The translations under genes and the position numbers were made by a program. Of a stretch of DNA of 64,000 bases, positions 1-9,115 are shown in pieces (position 1 is the stretch's first letter; every line of letters starts with the position of its first letter). Source of the stretch: Streptomyces roseolus (GTDB lineage Bacteria > Actinomycetota > Actinomycetes > Streptomycetales > Streptomycetaceae); the NCBI RefSeq assembly GCF_014649855.1, contig NZ_BMTV01000003.1, positions 62,001 to 126,000 of the forward strand, written 5' to 3'. Below the pieces are notes generated by a model. That model was not told the DNA's origin and did no database searches. It was given only the letters and a program-made list of their open reading frames with translations.

Positions 1-674
1 CACCGGGGTTCTGGCGTTCCAACAGCCTGACCCTCGTCTTCGGCGGAGCCTTCCTGGTGGTGCTCGCCGCCCAGGCCGTCGCCGGACGGGCCGAGTTCAA
101 CGAGCAGCTGGCCGTGGACGGACTCCAGCAGGTCGGGTTCGGCGCCTACCTGATGTCCTCGGACTTCGCCGTCGACGTCACGGAGAACTGGCAGTCCGAG
201 TTCCTTCAGTTCTTCCTGTACGTCTTCGGCACCGTCCACCTCGTCCAGCGCGGCTCGCCGGAGTCGAAGCCCCTCGAACGGGCGGGCACCGAGAGCGATC
301 GCGACCAGAAGATGGGCGATCACGCCCGCCCCGAATCGCCGCGCTGGGCGGGCACCAAGGACTGGCGCCAGGGCCTCTACTCCCGGTCGCTGGGCCTGAC
401 CATGGCCGTGCTCTTCTTCCTGTCGTGGTTCGCCCAGTCCGTCGCCGGCGTCGCCGCGTACAACGGGCAGCGGCTGCGGCAGCTCCAGGCGCCCCTCGAC
501 TGGAGCGCCTATCTCGCGTCCTCCGATTTCTGGAGCCGCTCGCTCCAGAACTGGCAGTCGGAGCTCCTCGCCGTCTGCGCGATGGCCATCCTGTCCGTCT
601 ACCTGCGCCAGCGGGGCTCCCCGGAGTCCAAGCCGGTCGGATCCGCCCACTCGGCCACCGGCGTGGAGGGCTGA
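1..674 (+). CDS. DUF6766 family membrane protein, 5' end outside window
   Basis: The reading frame is open from base 3 with no start in the window, so the gene begins upstream; the first GTG (57) lies inside a membrane segment and is not the start. The visible 224 residues are an internal duplication: each half has a hydrophobic segment ending in AQ(A/S)VAG, then SSDF, then NWQSE, a second hydrophobic segment, and the signature QRGSPESKP. This duplicated layout matches DUF6766 membrane proteins of actinobacteria. Four membrane segments are predicted by eye. Function is unknown. Stop is TGA at 672-674; the next gene lies tail to tail on the other strand. Confidence 0.8.
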   Translation, partial: PGFWRSNSLTLVFGGAFLVVLAAQAVAGRAEFNEQLAVDGLQQVGFGAYLMSSDFAVDVTENWQSEFLQFFLYVFGTVHLVQRGSPESKPLERAGTESDRDQKMGDHARPESPRWAGTKDWRQGLYSRSLGLTMAVLFFLSWFAQSVAGVAAYNGQRLRQLQAPLDWSAYLASSDFWSRSLQNWQSELLAVCAMAILSVYLRQRGSPESKPVGSAHSATGVEG

Positions 675-694
675 AGGCGGGCGGATCGACCGTG

Positions 695-850
695 TCACCA
701 GCGGTACCAGCGTCCCTGCGAGCCACGGACGAAGAAGCCCAGCACCCAGATCACCAGCACGGCGAGGGCGATGTACCACAGGACTTCGACGGCGAAGCCG
801 GCTCCGAAGAGCACGAGGATCAGAAGCAGTACGAGCAGAAGCGGAATCAT
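695..850 (-). CDS. small hydrophobic membrane protein (51 aa)
   Basis: A 51-residue protein starting with ATG at 850. It has two hydrophobic stretches (about residues 2-17 and 22-43) separated by a short turn, and a basic, aromatic tail ending QGRWYRW. Short proteins of this shape are widespread in Streptomyces and are usually labelled hydrophobic protein; they resemble DUF5670/Lmo0937-type membrane peptides. It probably sits in the cytoplasmic membrane as a helical hairpin. No function can be assigned. A longer in-frame upstream extension exists but runs into non-coding-looking sequence with two palindromes, so the short form is preferred. Confidence 0.65.
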   Translation of the reverse strand: MIPLLLVLLLILVLFGAGFAVEVLWYIALAVLVIWVLGFFVRGSQGRWYRW

Positions 851-1009
851 GACGTCACCTCCTCGGCCACCGGCCCGCGTCGTTCCGCCGCAATGCCGGT
901 CGTCCACCAGGCGACTTCCCCTCCTTAGTCCCGGCATGCGCCGCACGGGCGACGCCCTCGGCCCGCCGTCGCCCGGCGGCGCCGCGACATTGCCTTCACC
1001 TCTATCCAT

Positions 1010-1026
1010 TGCAACGGTCCGTTGCA
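1010..1026. promoter_or_regulatory. palindrome TGCAACGG-T-CCGTTGCA, candidate operator
   Basis: Perfect 8-bp inverted repeat with a one-base centre, about 135 bp upstream of the P450 start. A degenerate second copy of the half-site (CCAACGGAGCTCATTGCA) follows at about 1028-1045. The odd-length symmetry is typical of sites for TetR- or GntR-type dimers; the binding protein is unknown. Confidence 0.5.
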
Positions 1027-1099
1027 TTCCAACGGAGCTCATTGCATCGATTTTCCCGCAACTACCTGCATCTAAGGGCATTCGCGATTGACGCTTCCC

Positions 1100-1119
1100 T
1101 GAACGCAACGTAGCGTTCA
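1100..1119. promoter_or_regulatory. inverted repeat TGAACGC-N6-GCGTTCA, candidate operator
   Basis: Perfect 7-bp arms separated by AACGTA, 41 bp upstream of the P450 start codon and 32 bp upstream of its Shine-Dalgarno. The position would overlap the promoter or transcription start, which suits a repressor site. The sequence is unrelated to the palindrome at 1010-1026, so two regulators may act here. Confidence 0.5.
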
Positions 1120-1160
1120 AACATCTTCGAACGTACCGGGTCGCGAGATGCGGAGTGATC

Positions 1161-2354
1161 ATGAGCGAGTCCGTCCACACCGTCACGGCGCTCCCCACGG
1201 AGCGCCGGACCGACTGCCCCTTCGATCCGCCCGCCGAGCTGCTCGACGCGCGCCGGCACGGACCCATCAGCCGCTGCACGCACCCCGGCGGGAAGCCCGG
1301 GTGGCTGGTCACCGGGTACGAGCTGGTGCGTTCGGTCCTGGCCGACCCCCGGTTCAGCTCGCGCAAGGACCTCCTGAACGTGGTCGACTTCGAGCTCCCG
1401 CCCGCGCCGCCCGGCGAGTTCCTCCTCATGGACGACCCCGAGCACAGCCGCTACCGCAAGCCCCTGGTGGGCAGGTTCACCGTGCGGCGGATGCGGATGC
1501 TCACCGAGCGGATCGAACAGATCACCGCCGAGTGCCTGGACGCCATGGAGGCGGGCGGCACGTCGGCGGACCTGGTGACCGCCTTCGCCAAGCCCATCCC
1601 CACCATCGTCATCTGCGAGCTCCTGGGCGTCCCGTACGAGGACCGGGCCTCGTTCCAGGAGCAGATCGACGCGTTCATGGGCGGCGAGGTGAGCGACGAG
1701 GAGCTGATCGCCGCGTACACCGCGACGCAGGAGTACCTCGCCCGGCTGGTCGCCGCCAAGCGCGCGCACCCCACCGACGACGTGCTCAGCGAACTCACCG
1801 ACAGCGACCTGACCGACGAGGAGCTCAAGGGCATCAGCCTGATCCTCCTGGCGGCCGGTTTCGACACCACCGCGAACATGCTCTCCCTCGGCACCTACGC
1901 CCTGCTGCGGAACCCGGACCAGCTCGCCGCGCTGCGCGCCGACCCCTCGCTCACCGACGGGGCCGTGGAGGAGCTGCTGCGGTACCTGAGCGTCGCGAAG
2001 ACCTTCCACCGGACGGCCCTGGAGGACGTGGAGCTGGGCGGGCAGACCATCGCGGCGGGCACGACGATCGTCCTCTCGTACCACACCGCCAACCGCGACC
2101 CCGAGCGCTTCGCCGACCCGCACGCCCTCGACCTGAGCCGGCAGGCCGCCGGGCACCTGGCCTTCAGCCACGGCATCCACCAGTGCCTCGGCCAGCAACT
2201 GGCCCGCGTCGAGATGCGCGTGGCGTTCCGCGCGCTCGTCGACCGCTTCCCCGCCCTGCGCCTCGCCGTGCCCGCCGAGGAGGTCGTACTGCGCCCGGAG
2301 AGCGCGGACATCTTCGGGGTGAAGAGCCTCCCGGTCGCCTGGGACGCGAAGTGA
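1161..2354 (+). CDS. cytochrome P450, CYP105-like
   Basis: A 397-residue soluble P450. Key signatures: I-helix AAGFDTT (about residues 231-237), the ExxR motif EELLR in the K helix, and the heme loop FSHGIHQCLG with the thiolate cysteine at about residue 342. The N-terminal MSESVHTVTALPTERRTDCPF pattern (split here only for reading) is typical of Streptomyces CYP105 enzymes, which hydroxylate xenobiotics or secondary metabolites. ATG 1161 is chosen because GGAG at 1152-1155 sits five bases ahead; the GTG at 1155 overlaps that site. A ferredoxin overlaps its stop, so the two form an operon. The substrate cannot be deduced: there is no biosynthetic cluster next to it. Confidence 0.93.
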   Translation: MSESVHTVTALPTERRTDCPFDPPAELLDARRHGPISRCTHPGGKPGWLVTGYELVRSVLADPRFSSRKDLLNVVDFELPPAPPGEFLLMDDPEHSRYRKPLVGRFTVRRMRMLTERIEQITAECLDAMEAGGTSADLVTAFAKPIPTIVICELLGVPYEDRASFQEQIDAFMGGEVSDEELIAAYTATQEYLARLVAAKRAHPTDDVLSELTDSDLTDEELKGISLILLAAGFDTTANMLSLGTYALLRNPDQLAALRADPSLTDGAVEELLRYLSVAKTFHRTALEDVELGGQTIAAGTTIVLSYHTANRDPERFADPHALDLSRQAAGHLAFSHGIHQCLGQQLARVEMRVAFRALVDRFPALRLAVPAEEVVLRPESADIFGVKSLPVAWDAK

Positions 2355-2587
2355 CCGCGCCCGCGCCCCGGCTGACCGCCGACCGGGGGCGCTGCATCGG
2401 CGCCGGCATGTGCGCCATGACCGCCCCCGACGTCTTCGACCAGGACCCCGAGGAGGGCCTCGTCCTCCTCCTGCACACCGAGCCGCCCGCCGCCCACCGC
2501 GCGGCGGCCCGCCTGGCCGTCGGCCTCTGCCCCTCCGGGGCGCTCGCCCTCCACGACGGGGGCGGGGCCGACGACCGCCCGTCCTGA
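2351..2587 (+). CDS. [3Fe-4S]-type ferredoxin, P450 redox partner
   Basis: A 78-residue ferredoxin starting with GTG that overlaps the P450 stop (GTGA), so translation is coupled. Cluster ligands are visible: C15-x5-C21 in RCIGAGMC and C60 in GLCPSGAL, i.e. three cysteines in the spacing of single-cluster [3Fe-4S] ferredoxins, with alanine or glycine at the fourth position. It is expected to pass electrons from a ferredoxin reductase encoded elsewhere to the P450 just upstream. The SuaB/SuaC pairs of Streptomyces griseolus are the classic precedent for this gene arrangement. Confidence 0.9.
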   Translation: MTAPAPRLTADRGRCIGAGMCAMTAPDVFDQDPEEGLVLLLHTEPPAAHRAAARLAVGLCPSGALALHDGGGADDRPS

Positions 2588-2606
2588 GGCGTCCGGGCCC
2601 GTCCCG

Positions 2607-5297
2607 TCAGGTGTGGAGGTGGATGTACACGGGGGCGGGGTCCAGGCCGGCCGCCGCCAGGAGGTCGCCGAGGTCGCGCTGGGCCTGGGCGCCCTGGGCC
2701 GTGGGGCGGGGCGCGCCGTTCTGGAAGGCGGCGAGCGGGGTCGCCGGGGCGAGGATGCGGAAACTGCTCCACGCCCTGCCCCGCCTGCGGACGAGGAGCG
2801 GACGGCTCCAGGCCATGAAGCAGTCGACGCCGGTGCCCCGGGCATGGGCGCGGACGAGCACGGGCCCCGGCCACAGGTCGCCGGGCAGGCCGGCCAGGAC
2901 CGTGACCGCCTTCGCGCAGGCCGCCTGCGGGTTGCTGAACTCGCCCGTGAGCTCCCAGACGCCGGACTCGTGGCGCGCGGCGAGGTGGGCGGCGGCGAGC
3001 GCGCGGTGCGCCTCGGTCATGGGGTCCGGGACGTCGCGGGCCCGCTTGCCGAGGGCCTCGACGTCGGTCACGGTCGCCACGGGGGCGCCCCGGCGGCCCG
3101 CCGGGAGGTAGAGGTCCGCCGCATGGTCCGGTTCGGCGCGGGCGACCGCGGCCCGGCCGGTCCGCCAGGCGGCCGCCGCGACCGGCTCGGCCTCCGGCCC
3201 CTCGAACTCTCCGTGCAGCCCGAGCAGGGACACGCAGACGGCGACCACCGCGTCGAGCCGCTGCCGGTGGGGCCCGGACGGGTCCTCGTCCGCCGGGCGC
3301 TCCGTCCGGGGATCCGCCGCGTCGAGGGCGCGGAGGAGGTCGGCGGTGACGGCGCGCCAGCCGTAGTCGTCCTCGTCCCAGGCCCCGGCGGCGAGCAGCC
3401 GGAGGTGGAGGGCGGTGACCAGCAGGGTCGTCGGCGGCGACCAGGGGCGCGCCGCCGCCGGCCCCGGCCCGCCCGGCGCCTCCGGCGCCTCGGTCGCCTC
3501 GGTCGCGAGGCGCCGGGCCATCCGGGCCATCCAGGCGCGGGCCTGCTCGCGGGCGCTCGCGGGCAGCGGGCCCTCCTCCGCCCCGGCGGCGGCTTCCTCC
3601 GTCGCGTGCTCCGCCTCGGCCCCGTCGTCGCCCCCGGCCTCTTCGTCCGCGTCGGTCGTGACGTACTCCGAGAGCCGCCGGCGGCGCGGTGCCGGGATGC
3701 CCGGCAGCTCCGGAAGGTCCGTCGCGAGCGGGCCGTAGGCCGCTTCGGCGAGCTCCGGTCCCAGCGTCCGGACGCACTCGGCCACCGTCGGGGACGCGGT
3801 GCCGGGCCCCGACGCGTCCGTGACGACGCGTTCGCGCAGCCTGGCGATGTCCTGCTCGAAGCGGCGCGCGGCGGCCGGGTCCTGGAACAGGTCGTCGACC
3901 GCGTAGCCGCCGGAGAGGCGCGGCACGGTGTCGGCGGCGCCGCGCGGTGCGCAGCCCTCGGCGTCGTAGGGGAAGGCCGCGGCGGATGCGACGTGCGTCC
4001 CGTCGGCCGGCCGGCAGCTCGCCCGTACGGCCGCTCCGGGGGCGGCGGTCCACGGGAAGGTGCCGGTGTTCCGGTCGGCCGGGATAGGGCCGAGGGGGCG
4101 CCACGAGCCGGGCGCGCCGCCGTCCGTGGAGATCTCGACGGTGACCTCCGCGCCGGCGGGGCGGCGGCCGAGGACGGCTTCCAGGAGGAGGCCGTGCTCG
4201 CGGACGCCGAGGAGGACGAGCGCCGGGGGCGCCTCCGTCGCGTCCCGGGGCGCCGCGGTGGATCCGGTGAGTTCCGGGACGGGGCGGACGGGGCCCGCGT
4301 CCGGCAGCAGCGGGGCGGTGCCGTGGACGATGACGGCGAGTTCGCAGTTGCGGGCGGGGCCTTCCGCCGGGCCGCCGGTGGCGTCGCCGACCGCGCGGGC
4401 GAGGGCCGCCCGGGTGAGGTCGGGGCTGCCGGTGAGGGCGTGCCAGGTGTCGCCGACGCGCCATTCGACGAGCTTGCCGTGGCGCGTCCGGGTCCCGGTG
4501 AGTTCGCGCACCCGGGCGGCGGGGTGCCCGTCGAGGGCCTTGCGCACGCCGGCGGGGTCGTGGCCGGTCCAGCGGGGGTGGACGCCGAGGGTGATCTCCC
4601 GGGGGTCCAGCCGCTCGCGCAGGAGGCGCAGCGGTTCTCCCGAGGGGTCCACGGAGGGGGCGTACAGGCGGAGTTCGTCCACCGGCCCTTCGGGGAGCCG
4701 GGCGATCAGGGGCGTGCGCAGGTTGTGCGCCAGTTCCACCTCCGGCCCCGTGGCGTCGGTGGGCGGGGCCTCGCAGTGCAGGACGGTGAGCAGTTCGGCG
4801 AGGTGGCGCAGGTGGTCCGCCCACCAGGAAGTCATGGCGACGGCGTCGGGCAGGGCCTCCAGCCAGTCGGCGAGGTCGGCGAGCAGCGGGTGGGAGGCGC
4901 CGTCGTCGGTGGTGACGACGGTCCACGGTCCGTCGTCGGTGCCCCGGCCGGACCGGGTGGGGTCGCCGGAGCCGATGGCGACGCGGCAGGCGTCGTCGCC
5001 GAGGAGCAGGACGAGTGCGGGGCGGAAGGCGCCGTGGCAGGCCGCGACGCCGTGGAGGTAGCCGCGCCCGGCGAGGCGGACGCCGACGGCCTCGTGCGGG
5101 GCGTGTCCGGCGTCGCCGAGGATGGCGACGCGGGCGCCGAGGGCGCGGGCCCTCGGCACGGCGACGGCTTCGAGGAAGGGGAGGTCGGTGGTGTGGCCGA
5201 GGACGAGGAACTCCCTCAGGGGCCCCTTGCCGTGCTTCTCCCAGTCCCCCAGGAGGGAGACGGGCGAGGCGGATCCGGTGTGCACCGCTGTGGTCAT
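2607..5297 (-). CDS. tandem phospholipase D-fold protein, uncharacterised (896 aa)
   Basis: ATG at 5297 gives 896 residues. The N-terminal third looks like two phospholipase D (HKD) half-domains. Half 1 has FRPALVLLL (91-99) followed by AIGSGDPT (107-114), where the catalytic His and Lys appear replaced. Half 2 keeps HGKL (273-276), then LTGSPDLT (288-295) and NCELAV (317-322), preceded by the typical LRLYAPSVDPSGEPLRLLRE strand-helix. Residues about 480-896 carry an acidic linker (near 550) and a region with no fold I recognise. PLD-fold proteins with one active half include nucleases and lipid enzymes. ATGA overlap with the upstream 199-aa ORF indicates a two-gene unit. Nuclease or defence roles are only a guess. 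Confidence 0.7.
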   Translation of the reverse strand: MTTAVHTGSASPVSLLGDWEKHGKGPLREFLVLGHTTDLPFLEAVAVPRARALGARVAILGDAGHAPHEAVGVRLAGRGYLHGVAACHGAFRPALVLLLGDDACRVAIGSGDPTRSGRGTDDGPWTVVTTDDGASHPLLADLADWLEALPDAVAMTSWWADHLRHLAELLTVLHCEAPPTDATGPEVELAHNLRTPLIARLPEGPVDELRLYAPSVDPSGEPLRLLRERLDPREITLGVHPRWTGHDPAGVRKALDGHPAARVRELTGTRTRHGKLVEWRVGDTWHALTGSPDLTRAALARAVGDATGGPAEGPARNCELAVIVHGTAPLLPDAGPVRPVPELTGSTAAPRDATEAPPALVLLGVREHGLLLEAVLGRRPAGAEVTVEISTDGGAPGSWRPLGPIPADRNTGTFPWTAAPGAAVRASCRPADGTHVASAAAFPYDAEGCAPRGAADTVPRLSGGYAVDDLFQDPAAARRFEQDIARLRERVVTDASGPGTASPTVAECVRTLGPELAEAAYGPLATDLPELPGIPAPRRRRLSEYVTTDADEEAGGDDGAEAEHATEEAAAGAEEGPLPASAREQARAWMARMARRLATEATEAPEAPGGPGPAAARPWSPPTTLLVTALHLRLLAAGAWDEDDYGWRAVTADLLRALDAADPRTERPADEDPSGPHRQRLDAVVAVCVSLLGLHGEFEGPEAEPVAAAAWRTGRAAVARAEPDHAADLYLPAGRRGAPVATVTDVEALGKRARDVPDPMTEAHRALAAAHLAARHESGVWELTGEFSNPQAACAKAVTVLAGLPGDLWPGPVLVRAHARGTGVDCFMAWSRPLLVRRRGRAWSSFRILAPATPLAAFQNGAPRPTAQGAQAQRDLGDLLAAAGLDPAPVYIHLHT

Positions 5298-5893
5298 GGC
5301 ATCCCGTCCAGGCTCGTGCGTGCGTGGTCCGTCGGAGCGGGGGCGCCGCCCCGGGTGTCGTCGGCGGCGAAGAGGCCGGGCTGCCGGGCGAGCCGGTGGA
5401 CGCGGACGCCGGTCTCCGCGCTCGGCTCCTCGCCGGGCCTGGAGGAGCGGTCGTGGCGCGCGTGCGGGCGCGGGAGGACGCGGTGGCGCCCGGTCCGGGG
5501 GTCGTGGCGGTTCTCGCGGAGCGCGACCCTCCGGGACCGGGCCGGCACGTCGTCGACGAGGCGGGAGGCCGGGTCGCGTGCCGGCCGGCTGCCGTACTCG
5601 CGCGGCGGGCCCGCCGTCCCTCGCGGGTCGGGGAACTGCCGGCGGTCGCCGGGGAAGGCGCGCCGGGCGTGGGCGGCCAGCGGGGCGCGGCACTCCTCGG
5701 TGCCGGGGCTCCGGCGCTCGGCGTCGGCCGCGTGGAGGGTGGAGTGGCGGGCGTGCTCGGTGACGCCGGAGACGCCGGGCGCGAGCCGGTCGGCCGGCCT
5801 CCGGACGGGGCCTTCGACGGACAGCGGGGACGCGGGACTTCCGTGCCCGGGTCCTTCCTCGGCCCACGCGGGGCCCACCGTCCGCACGCCCAT
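5294..5893 (-). CDS. hypothetical protein coupled to the PLD-fold gene, possibly degraded
   Basis: A 199-residue ORF (ATG 5893) with normal Streptomyces codon use, ending in ATGA overlap with the PLD-fold gene. Its first 50 residues (SVEGPVRRPADRLAPGVSG, then VTEHARHSTLHAADAERR) look like an ordered N-terminus; the remainder is very rich in Arg, Pro and His and broken into short motifs such as FPGDRRQFPDP. This could be a real small basic partner protein or the remnant of a longer gene shortened by in-frame deletions. I do not recognise a family. A GC-rich terminator for pntB lies just upstream of it. Confidence 0.5.
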   Translation of the reverse strand: MGVRTVGPAWAEEGPGHGSPASPLSVEGPVRRPADRLAPGVSGVTEHARHSTLHAADAERRSPGTEECRAPLAAHARRAFPGDRRQFPDPRGTAGPPREYGSRPARDPASRLVDDVPARSRRVALRENRHDPRTGRHRVLPRPHARHDRSSRPGEEPSAETGVRVHRLARQPGLFAADDTRGGAPAPTDHARTSLDGMP

Positions 5894-5940
5894 GCCGTCG
5901 TCCCCTCCCCTTGCCGTCCCCTCGGCCGCGGACGACGATA

Positions 5941-5967
5941 CCGCCGCCCGCTGTCAGCGGGCGGCGG
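5941..5967 (-). terminator. terminator downstream of pntB
   Basis: Perfect 11-bp stem CCGCCGCCCGC / GCGGGCGGCGG with a five-base loop TGTCA, starting 18 bp after the pntB stop codon. There is no U-tract, as is usual in Streptomyces. It separates the pntAB operon from the two-gene PLD unit on the same strand. Confidence 0.65.
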
Positions 5968-5984
5968 CGGGGGGCGCGGCGGTG

Positions 5985-7403
5985 TCAGAGGGCGCTGACG
6001 ATGGCCTCGACCCGGTCCTTGGCGTCGCCGAAGAGCATCGAGGTGTTCTCCCGGAAGAACAGCGGGTTCTGGACGCCCGCGTAGCCGGAGGCCATCGAGC
6101 GCTTGAAGACGATGACCTGGCCGGCCTCCCAGACGGTGAGCACCGGCATGCCGGCGAGGGGGCTGGAGGGGTCCTCGGCGCCCGCCGGGTTGACGGTGTC
6201 GTTGGCGCCGATGACGAGGACGACGTCGGTGTCGGCGAAGTCGTCGTTGATCTCGTCCATCTCCAGGACGACGTCGTACGGGACCTTGGCCTCGGCCAGC
6301 AGGACGTTCATGTGGCCGGGGAGCCGGCCGGCGACGGGGTGGATGCCGAACCGTACGTCGACGCCCTTCGCACGGAGCTTGGAGGTGAGCTCCGCGACCG
6401 GGTACTGGGCCTGGGCGACGGCCATGCCGTAGCCGGGCGTGATGACCACGGACCGGGCGGAGGACAGCAGTTCGGCGGCGCCCTGGGCGGTGATCTCCTG
6501 GTGCTCGCCGTAGTCGACGTCCGAGCTCGACGGGGCCTCGATGCCGAAGCCGCCGGCGATCACGGACAGGAACGACCGGTTCATCGCCTTGCACATGATG
6601 TAGCTGAGGTAGGCACCGGAGGAGCCGACGAGGGCGCCGGTGACGATCAGCAGGTCGTTGCCGAGGAGGAAGCCGGAGGCCGCGGCCGCCCAGCCGGAGT
6701 AGCTGTTGAGCATCGAGACGACGACCGGCATGTCGCCGCCGCCGATGGAGGCGACGAGGTGCCAGCCGAGGGCCAGGGCCACGACGGTGGCGGCGACGAG
6801 CAGCCAGAGGTCGGGCTCGATGGTGAAGAGGACGGTGAGGACGAGGAGGACGACCAGCGCACCGACGTTGAGGACGTTCTTGCCGGGGAGCACGAGCGGC
6901 TTGGAGTTGATGCGGGCCGCGAGCTTGAGGTAGGCGACGACGGAGCCGGTGAAGGTGACGGCGCCGATGAAGACGCCGATGAGGACCTCGGCGTGGTGGA
7001 TGCCGAGGGTGCCGAGCGCGTCGAGGGCCTTGGCCTCGGCGCCGCCCGGGTGGTGCTCCACCTCCAGGTAGCCGTTCCAGCCGACGAGGACGGCGGCGAG
7101 GCCGACGAAGGAGTGCAGCAGGGCGATGAGTTCGGGCATGCCGGTCATCTCGACGCCGCGGGCCCGCCAGATGCCGATGACCGCGCCGGCGAGCATCGCG
7201 ACGGCGAGCAGTCCGGCGGCGCCGGCGGCGATGCCCCGGTCGGCGGCGAGGACGACGGTGGCGACGAGGGCGACGCCCATGCCGAGCATGCCGAACGCGT
7301 TGCCGAGCCGGGCCGACTCGTGCTTGGAGAGTCCGGCGAGGGCGAGGATGAAGAGGACGGCGGCGATGAGGTAGGCCGCCTGTGCAGCGTGTGTGGCGGA
7401 CAT
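5985..7403 (-). CDS. pntB: NAD(P) transhydrogenase subunit beta
   Basis: A 472-residue membrane protein starting [20 protein letters not shown]. It has a hydrophobic N-terminal half of about eight or nine membrane segments and a C-terminal cytoplasmic NADP-binding domain recognisable from [48 protein letters not shown] sequence (here [15 protein letters not shown]) and [18 protein letters not shown], all hallmarks of PntB domain III. With PntA it couples hydride transfer from NADH to NADP+ with proton entry, supplying NADPH. The start is one base after the pntA stop, so the two subunits form one operon. A strong hairpin follows the stop. Confidence 0.96.
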   Translation of the reverse strand: MSATHAAQAAYLIAAVLFILALAGLSKHESARLGNAFGMLGMGVALVATVVLAADRGIAAGAAGLLAVAMLAGAVIGIWRARGVEMTGMPELIALLHSFVGLAAVLVGWNGYLEVEHHPGGAEAKALDALGTLGIHHAEVLIGVFIGAVTFTGSVVAYLKLAARINSKPLVLPGKNVLNVGALVVLLVLTVLFTIEPDLWLLVAATVVALALGWHLVASIGGGDMPVVVSMLNSYSGWAAAASGFLLGNDLLIVTGALVGSSGAYLSYIMCKAMNRSFLSVIAGGFGIEAPSSSDVDYGEHQEITAQGAAELLSSARSVVITPGYGMAVAQAQYPVAELTSKLRAKGVDVRFGIHPVAGRLPGHMNVLLAEAKVPYDVVLEMDEINDDFADTDVVLVIGANDTVNPAGAEDPSSPLAGMPVLTVWEAGQVIVFKRSMASGYAGVQNPLFFRENTSMLFGDAKDRVEAIVSAL

Positions 7404-7404
7404 G

Positions 7405-8931
7405 TCAGCTCCTGTTGAACATGGCGAGCATGCGGCGCGTCACCGCGAAGCCGCCGAAGACGTTGATGCTCGCCAGCAGGATGGCCGCTGCGGAGAGCAC
7501 GGTGACGACGGTGCCGCCGTGTCCGATCTGCAGCAGCGCGCCGACGACGATGATCCCGGAGATCGCGTTCGTGACGGACATCAGCGGGGTGTGCAGGGCG
7601 TGGTGGACGTGCCCGATCACGTAGTACCCGATCACGATCGCCAGCACGAAGACGGTCACGTGCGACAGGAGCGCGACGGGCGCGAAGCCGACGACGAGGA
7701 AGAGCGCGAGGGCCGAGAGGGCGACGGCGGTGAAGCGGCGTCCCTGGCTCATCGGGGTCTTCACCGGCGACACGGGGGCCGGGGTGGCGGCGGCGGCCGC
7801 CGCGGGGGCGGCCGAGACCTGGACCGGCGGCGGCGGCCAGGTCGTCTCGCCGTCGCGCACGATGGTGACGGAGCGCTGCACCGGGTCGTCCCAGTCGAGG
7901 ACGAGCGCGCCGTCCTTCCCGGGGGTCATGAGCTTCAGGAGGTTGAGCAGGTTGGTGCCGTAGAGCTGGGAGGCCTGGGCGGGGAGGCGGCCGGCGAGGT
8001 CGGTGTAGCCGAGGATGGTGACGCCGTTCGCGGTGACCGTGCGCTCGCCCGCGACGGAGCCCTCGACGTTGCCGCCGTTGGAGGCGGCCATGTCCACGAT
8101 GACCGAGCCGGGCTTCATGGTGGCGACCATCTCCGCGGTGATCAGCCGGGGCGCGGGACGGCCCGGGATCAGCGCGGTGGTGATGACGATGTCGGCCTCG
8201 CGGCACTGGGCGGCGTAGAGGGCGGCCTCGCGGGCCTTGTAGTCGTCCCCCATCTCCTTGGCGTAGCCGGTCGCCGAGACCTCCGTCTCGGCCGACTCGA
8301 TGGACAGGTACTCGCCGCCCATCGAACGGACCTGGTCGGCGACCTCGGGGCGCGGGTCGGTGGCGCGGACGATCGCGCCGAGCGAACCCGCGGTGCCGAT
8401 GGCGGCCAGGCCGGCGACGCCCGCGCCGGCGACGAGGACCCGGGCCGGCGGCACCTTGCCGGCGGCGGTCACCTGGCCGGTGAAGAAGCGGCCGAACTCG
8501 TGGGCCGCCTCGACGACGGCGCGGTAGCCGGCGATGTTCGCCATCGAGGACAGGACGTCCATGGACTGGGCCCGGCTGATGCGGGGCACGGCGTCCATCG
8601 ACAGGACGGTGAGGGGGCGCCGGGCCAGGTCCTCGACCGTCTCCGGGGAGGTCGCGGGGGCGAACAGGGCGATGACGGTGGCCCCGGGCCGCGCCCGGTC
8701 GAGCCGTTCGGGCGGCGGGGCGTTCACCCCCAGGACGATGTCCGCCTCGACCGCCTCGCCGACGCGGGCGCCGGCCTCTTCGTACGCGGCGTCGGCGAAG
8801 CCCGCCGCGGCGCCCGCTCCCGGGTCGACCACGACCTCGTACCCCAACCCGCGGATCTTCTCGACGGTGACGGGCGTCGCGGCCACCCGCCGCTCGCCGT
8901 CCCGGGCCTCCTTGAGGACTCCGACAATCAC
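7405..8931 (-). CDS. pntA: NAD(P) transhydrogenase subunit alpha, fused type
   Basis: A 508-residue protein with GTG 8931 as start, six bases after GGAGG (8942-8938); upstream in-frame codons lie ahead of this ribosome site. Residues 1 to about 370 are the NAD(H)-binding domain [19 protein letters not shown] at the N-terminus, the Rossmann motif GAGVAG (169-174), and [12 protein letters not shown]. An Ala/Pro linker follows, then about four membrane helices (about 395-508) containing [20 protein letters not shown], the conserved domain II stretch. Thus the alpha1 and alpha2 parts are fused as in Escherichia coli. Operon partner of pntB. Confidence 0.95.
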   Translation of the reverse strand: MIVGVLKEARDGERRVAATPVTVEKIRGLGYEVVVDPGAGAAAGFADAAYEEAGARVGEAVEADIVLGVNAPPPERLDRARPGATVIALFAPATSPETVEDLARRPLTVLSMDAVPRISRAQSMDVLSSMANIAGYRAVVEAAHEFGRFFTGQVTAAGKVPPARVLVAGAGVAGLAAIGTAGSLGAIVRATDPRPEVADQVRSMGGEYLSIESAETEVSATGYAKEMGDDYKAREAALYAAQCREADIVITTALIPGRPAPRLITAEMVATMKPGSVIVDMAASNGGNVEGSVAGERTVTANGVTILGYTDLAGRLPAQASQLYGTNLLNLLKLMTPGKDGALVLDWDDPVQRSVTIVRDGETTWPPPPVQVSAAPAAAAAATPAPVSPVKTPMSQGRRFTAVALSALALFLVVGFAPVALLSHVTVFVLAIVIGYYVIGHVHHALHTPLMSVTNAISGIIVVGALLQIGHGGTVVTVLSAAAILLASINVFGGFAVTRRMLAMFNRS

Positions 8932-9115
8932 CACACCCCTCCGTTCGTCGCTGTCGGCCCCCACCTTGAACCCCAAAGGCGCCCGGGGGAAACAAGGCTC
9001 GCTCGGGTCTGGACAGAAGATCGAGGATCGGCCTGGCGTATGTGCACGTTAGGGTGGGTCGGGCCGGGTCCGACCGGTCGACATTTCGAACGTGACGACC
9101 GACCAGGTGGTGTCC

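Larger units (their letters stand above)
851..1160. other. 310-bp intergenic region, P450 promoter region
   Basis: Divergent spacer between the small hydrophobic gene and the P450 gene. Its right half is AT-richer than the surroundings, contains two long perfect palindromes (annotated separately at 1010-1026 and 1100-1119) and a short TTCGAA element near 1127, and ends with a GGAG Shine-Dalgarno at 1152-1155. I see no coding sequence in it. The palindromes suggest that the P450-ferredoxin operon is controlled by a dimeric repressor not encoded next door. Confidence 0.5.

Noticed and set aside
2164..7418. Very long open frames on both strands (about 1476 and 1601 codons) across the PLD-fold and pntB genes
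   Set aside because: They overlap well-supported genes, are dominated by Arg/Gly/Pro or Val/Gly/Glu as expected for shadow frames of GC-rich codons, and contain no recognisable domain.
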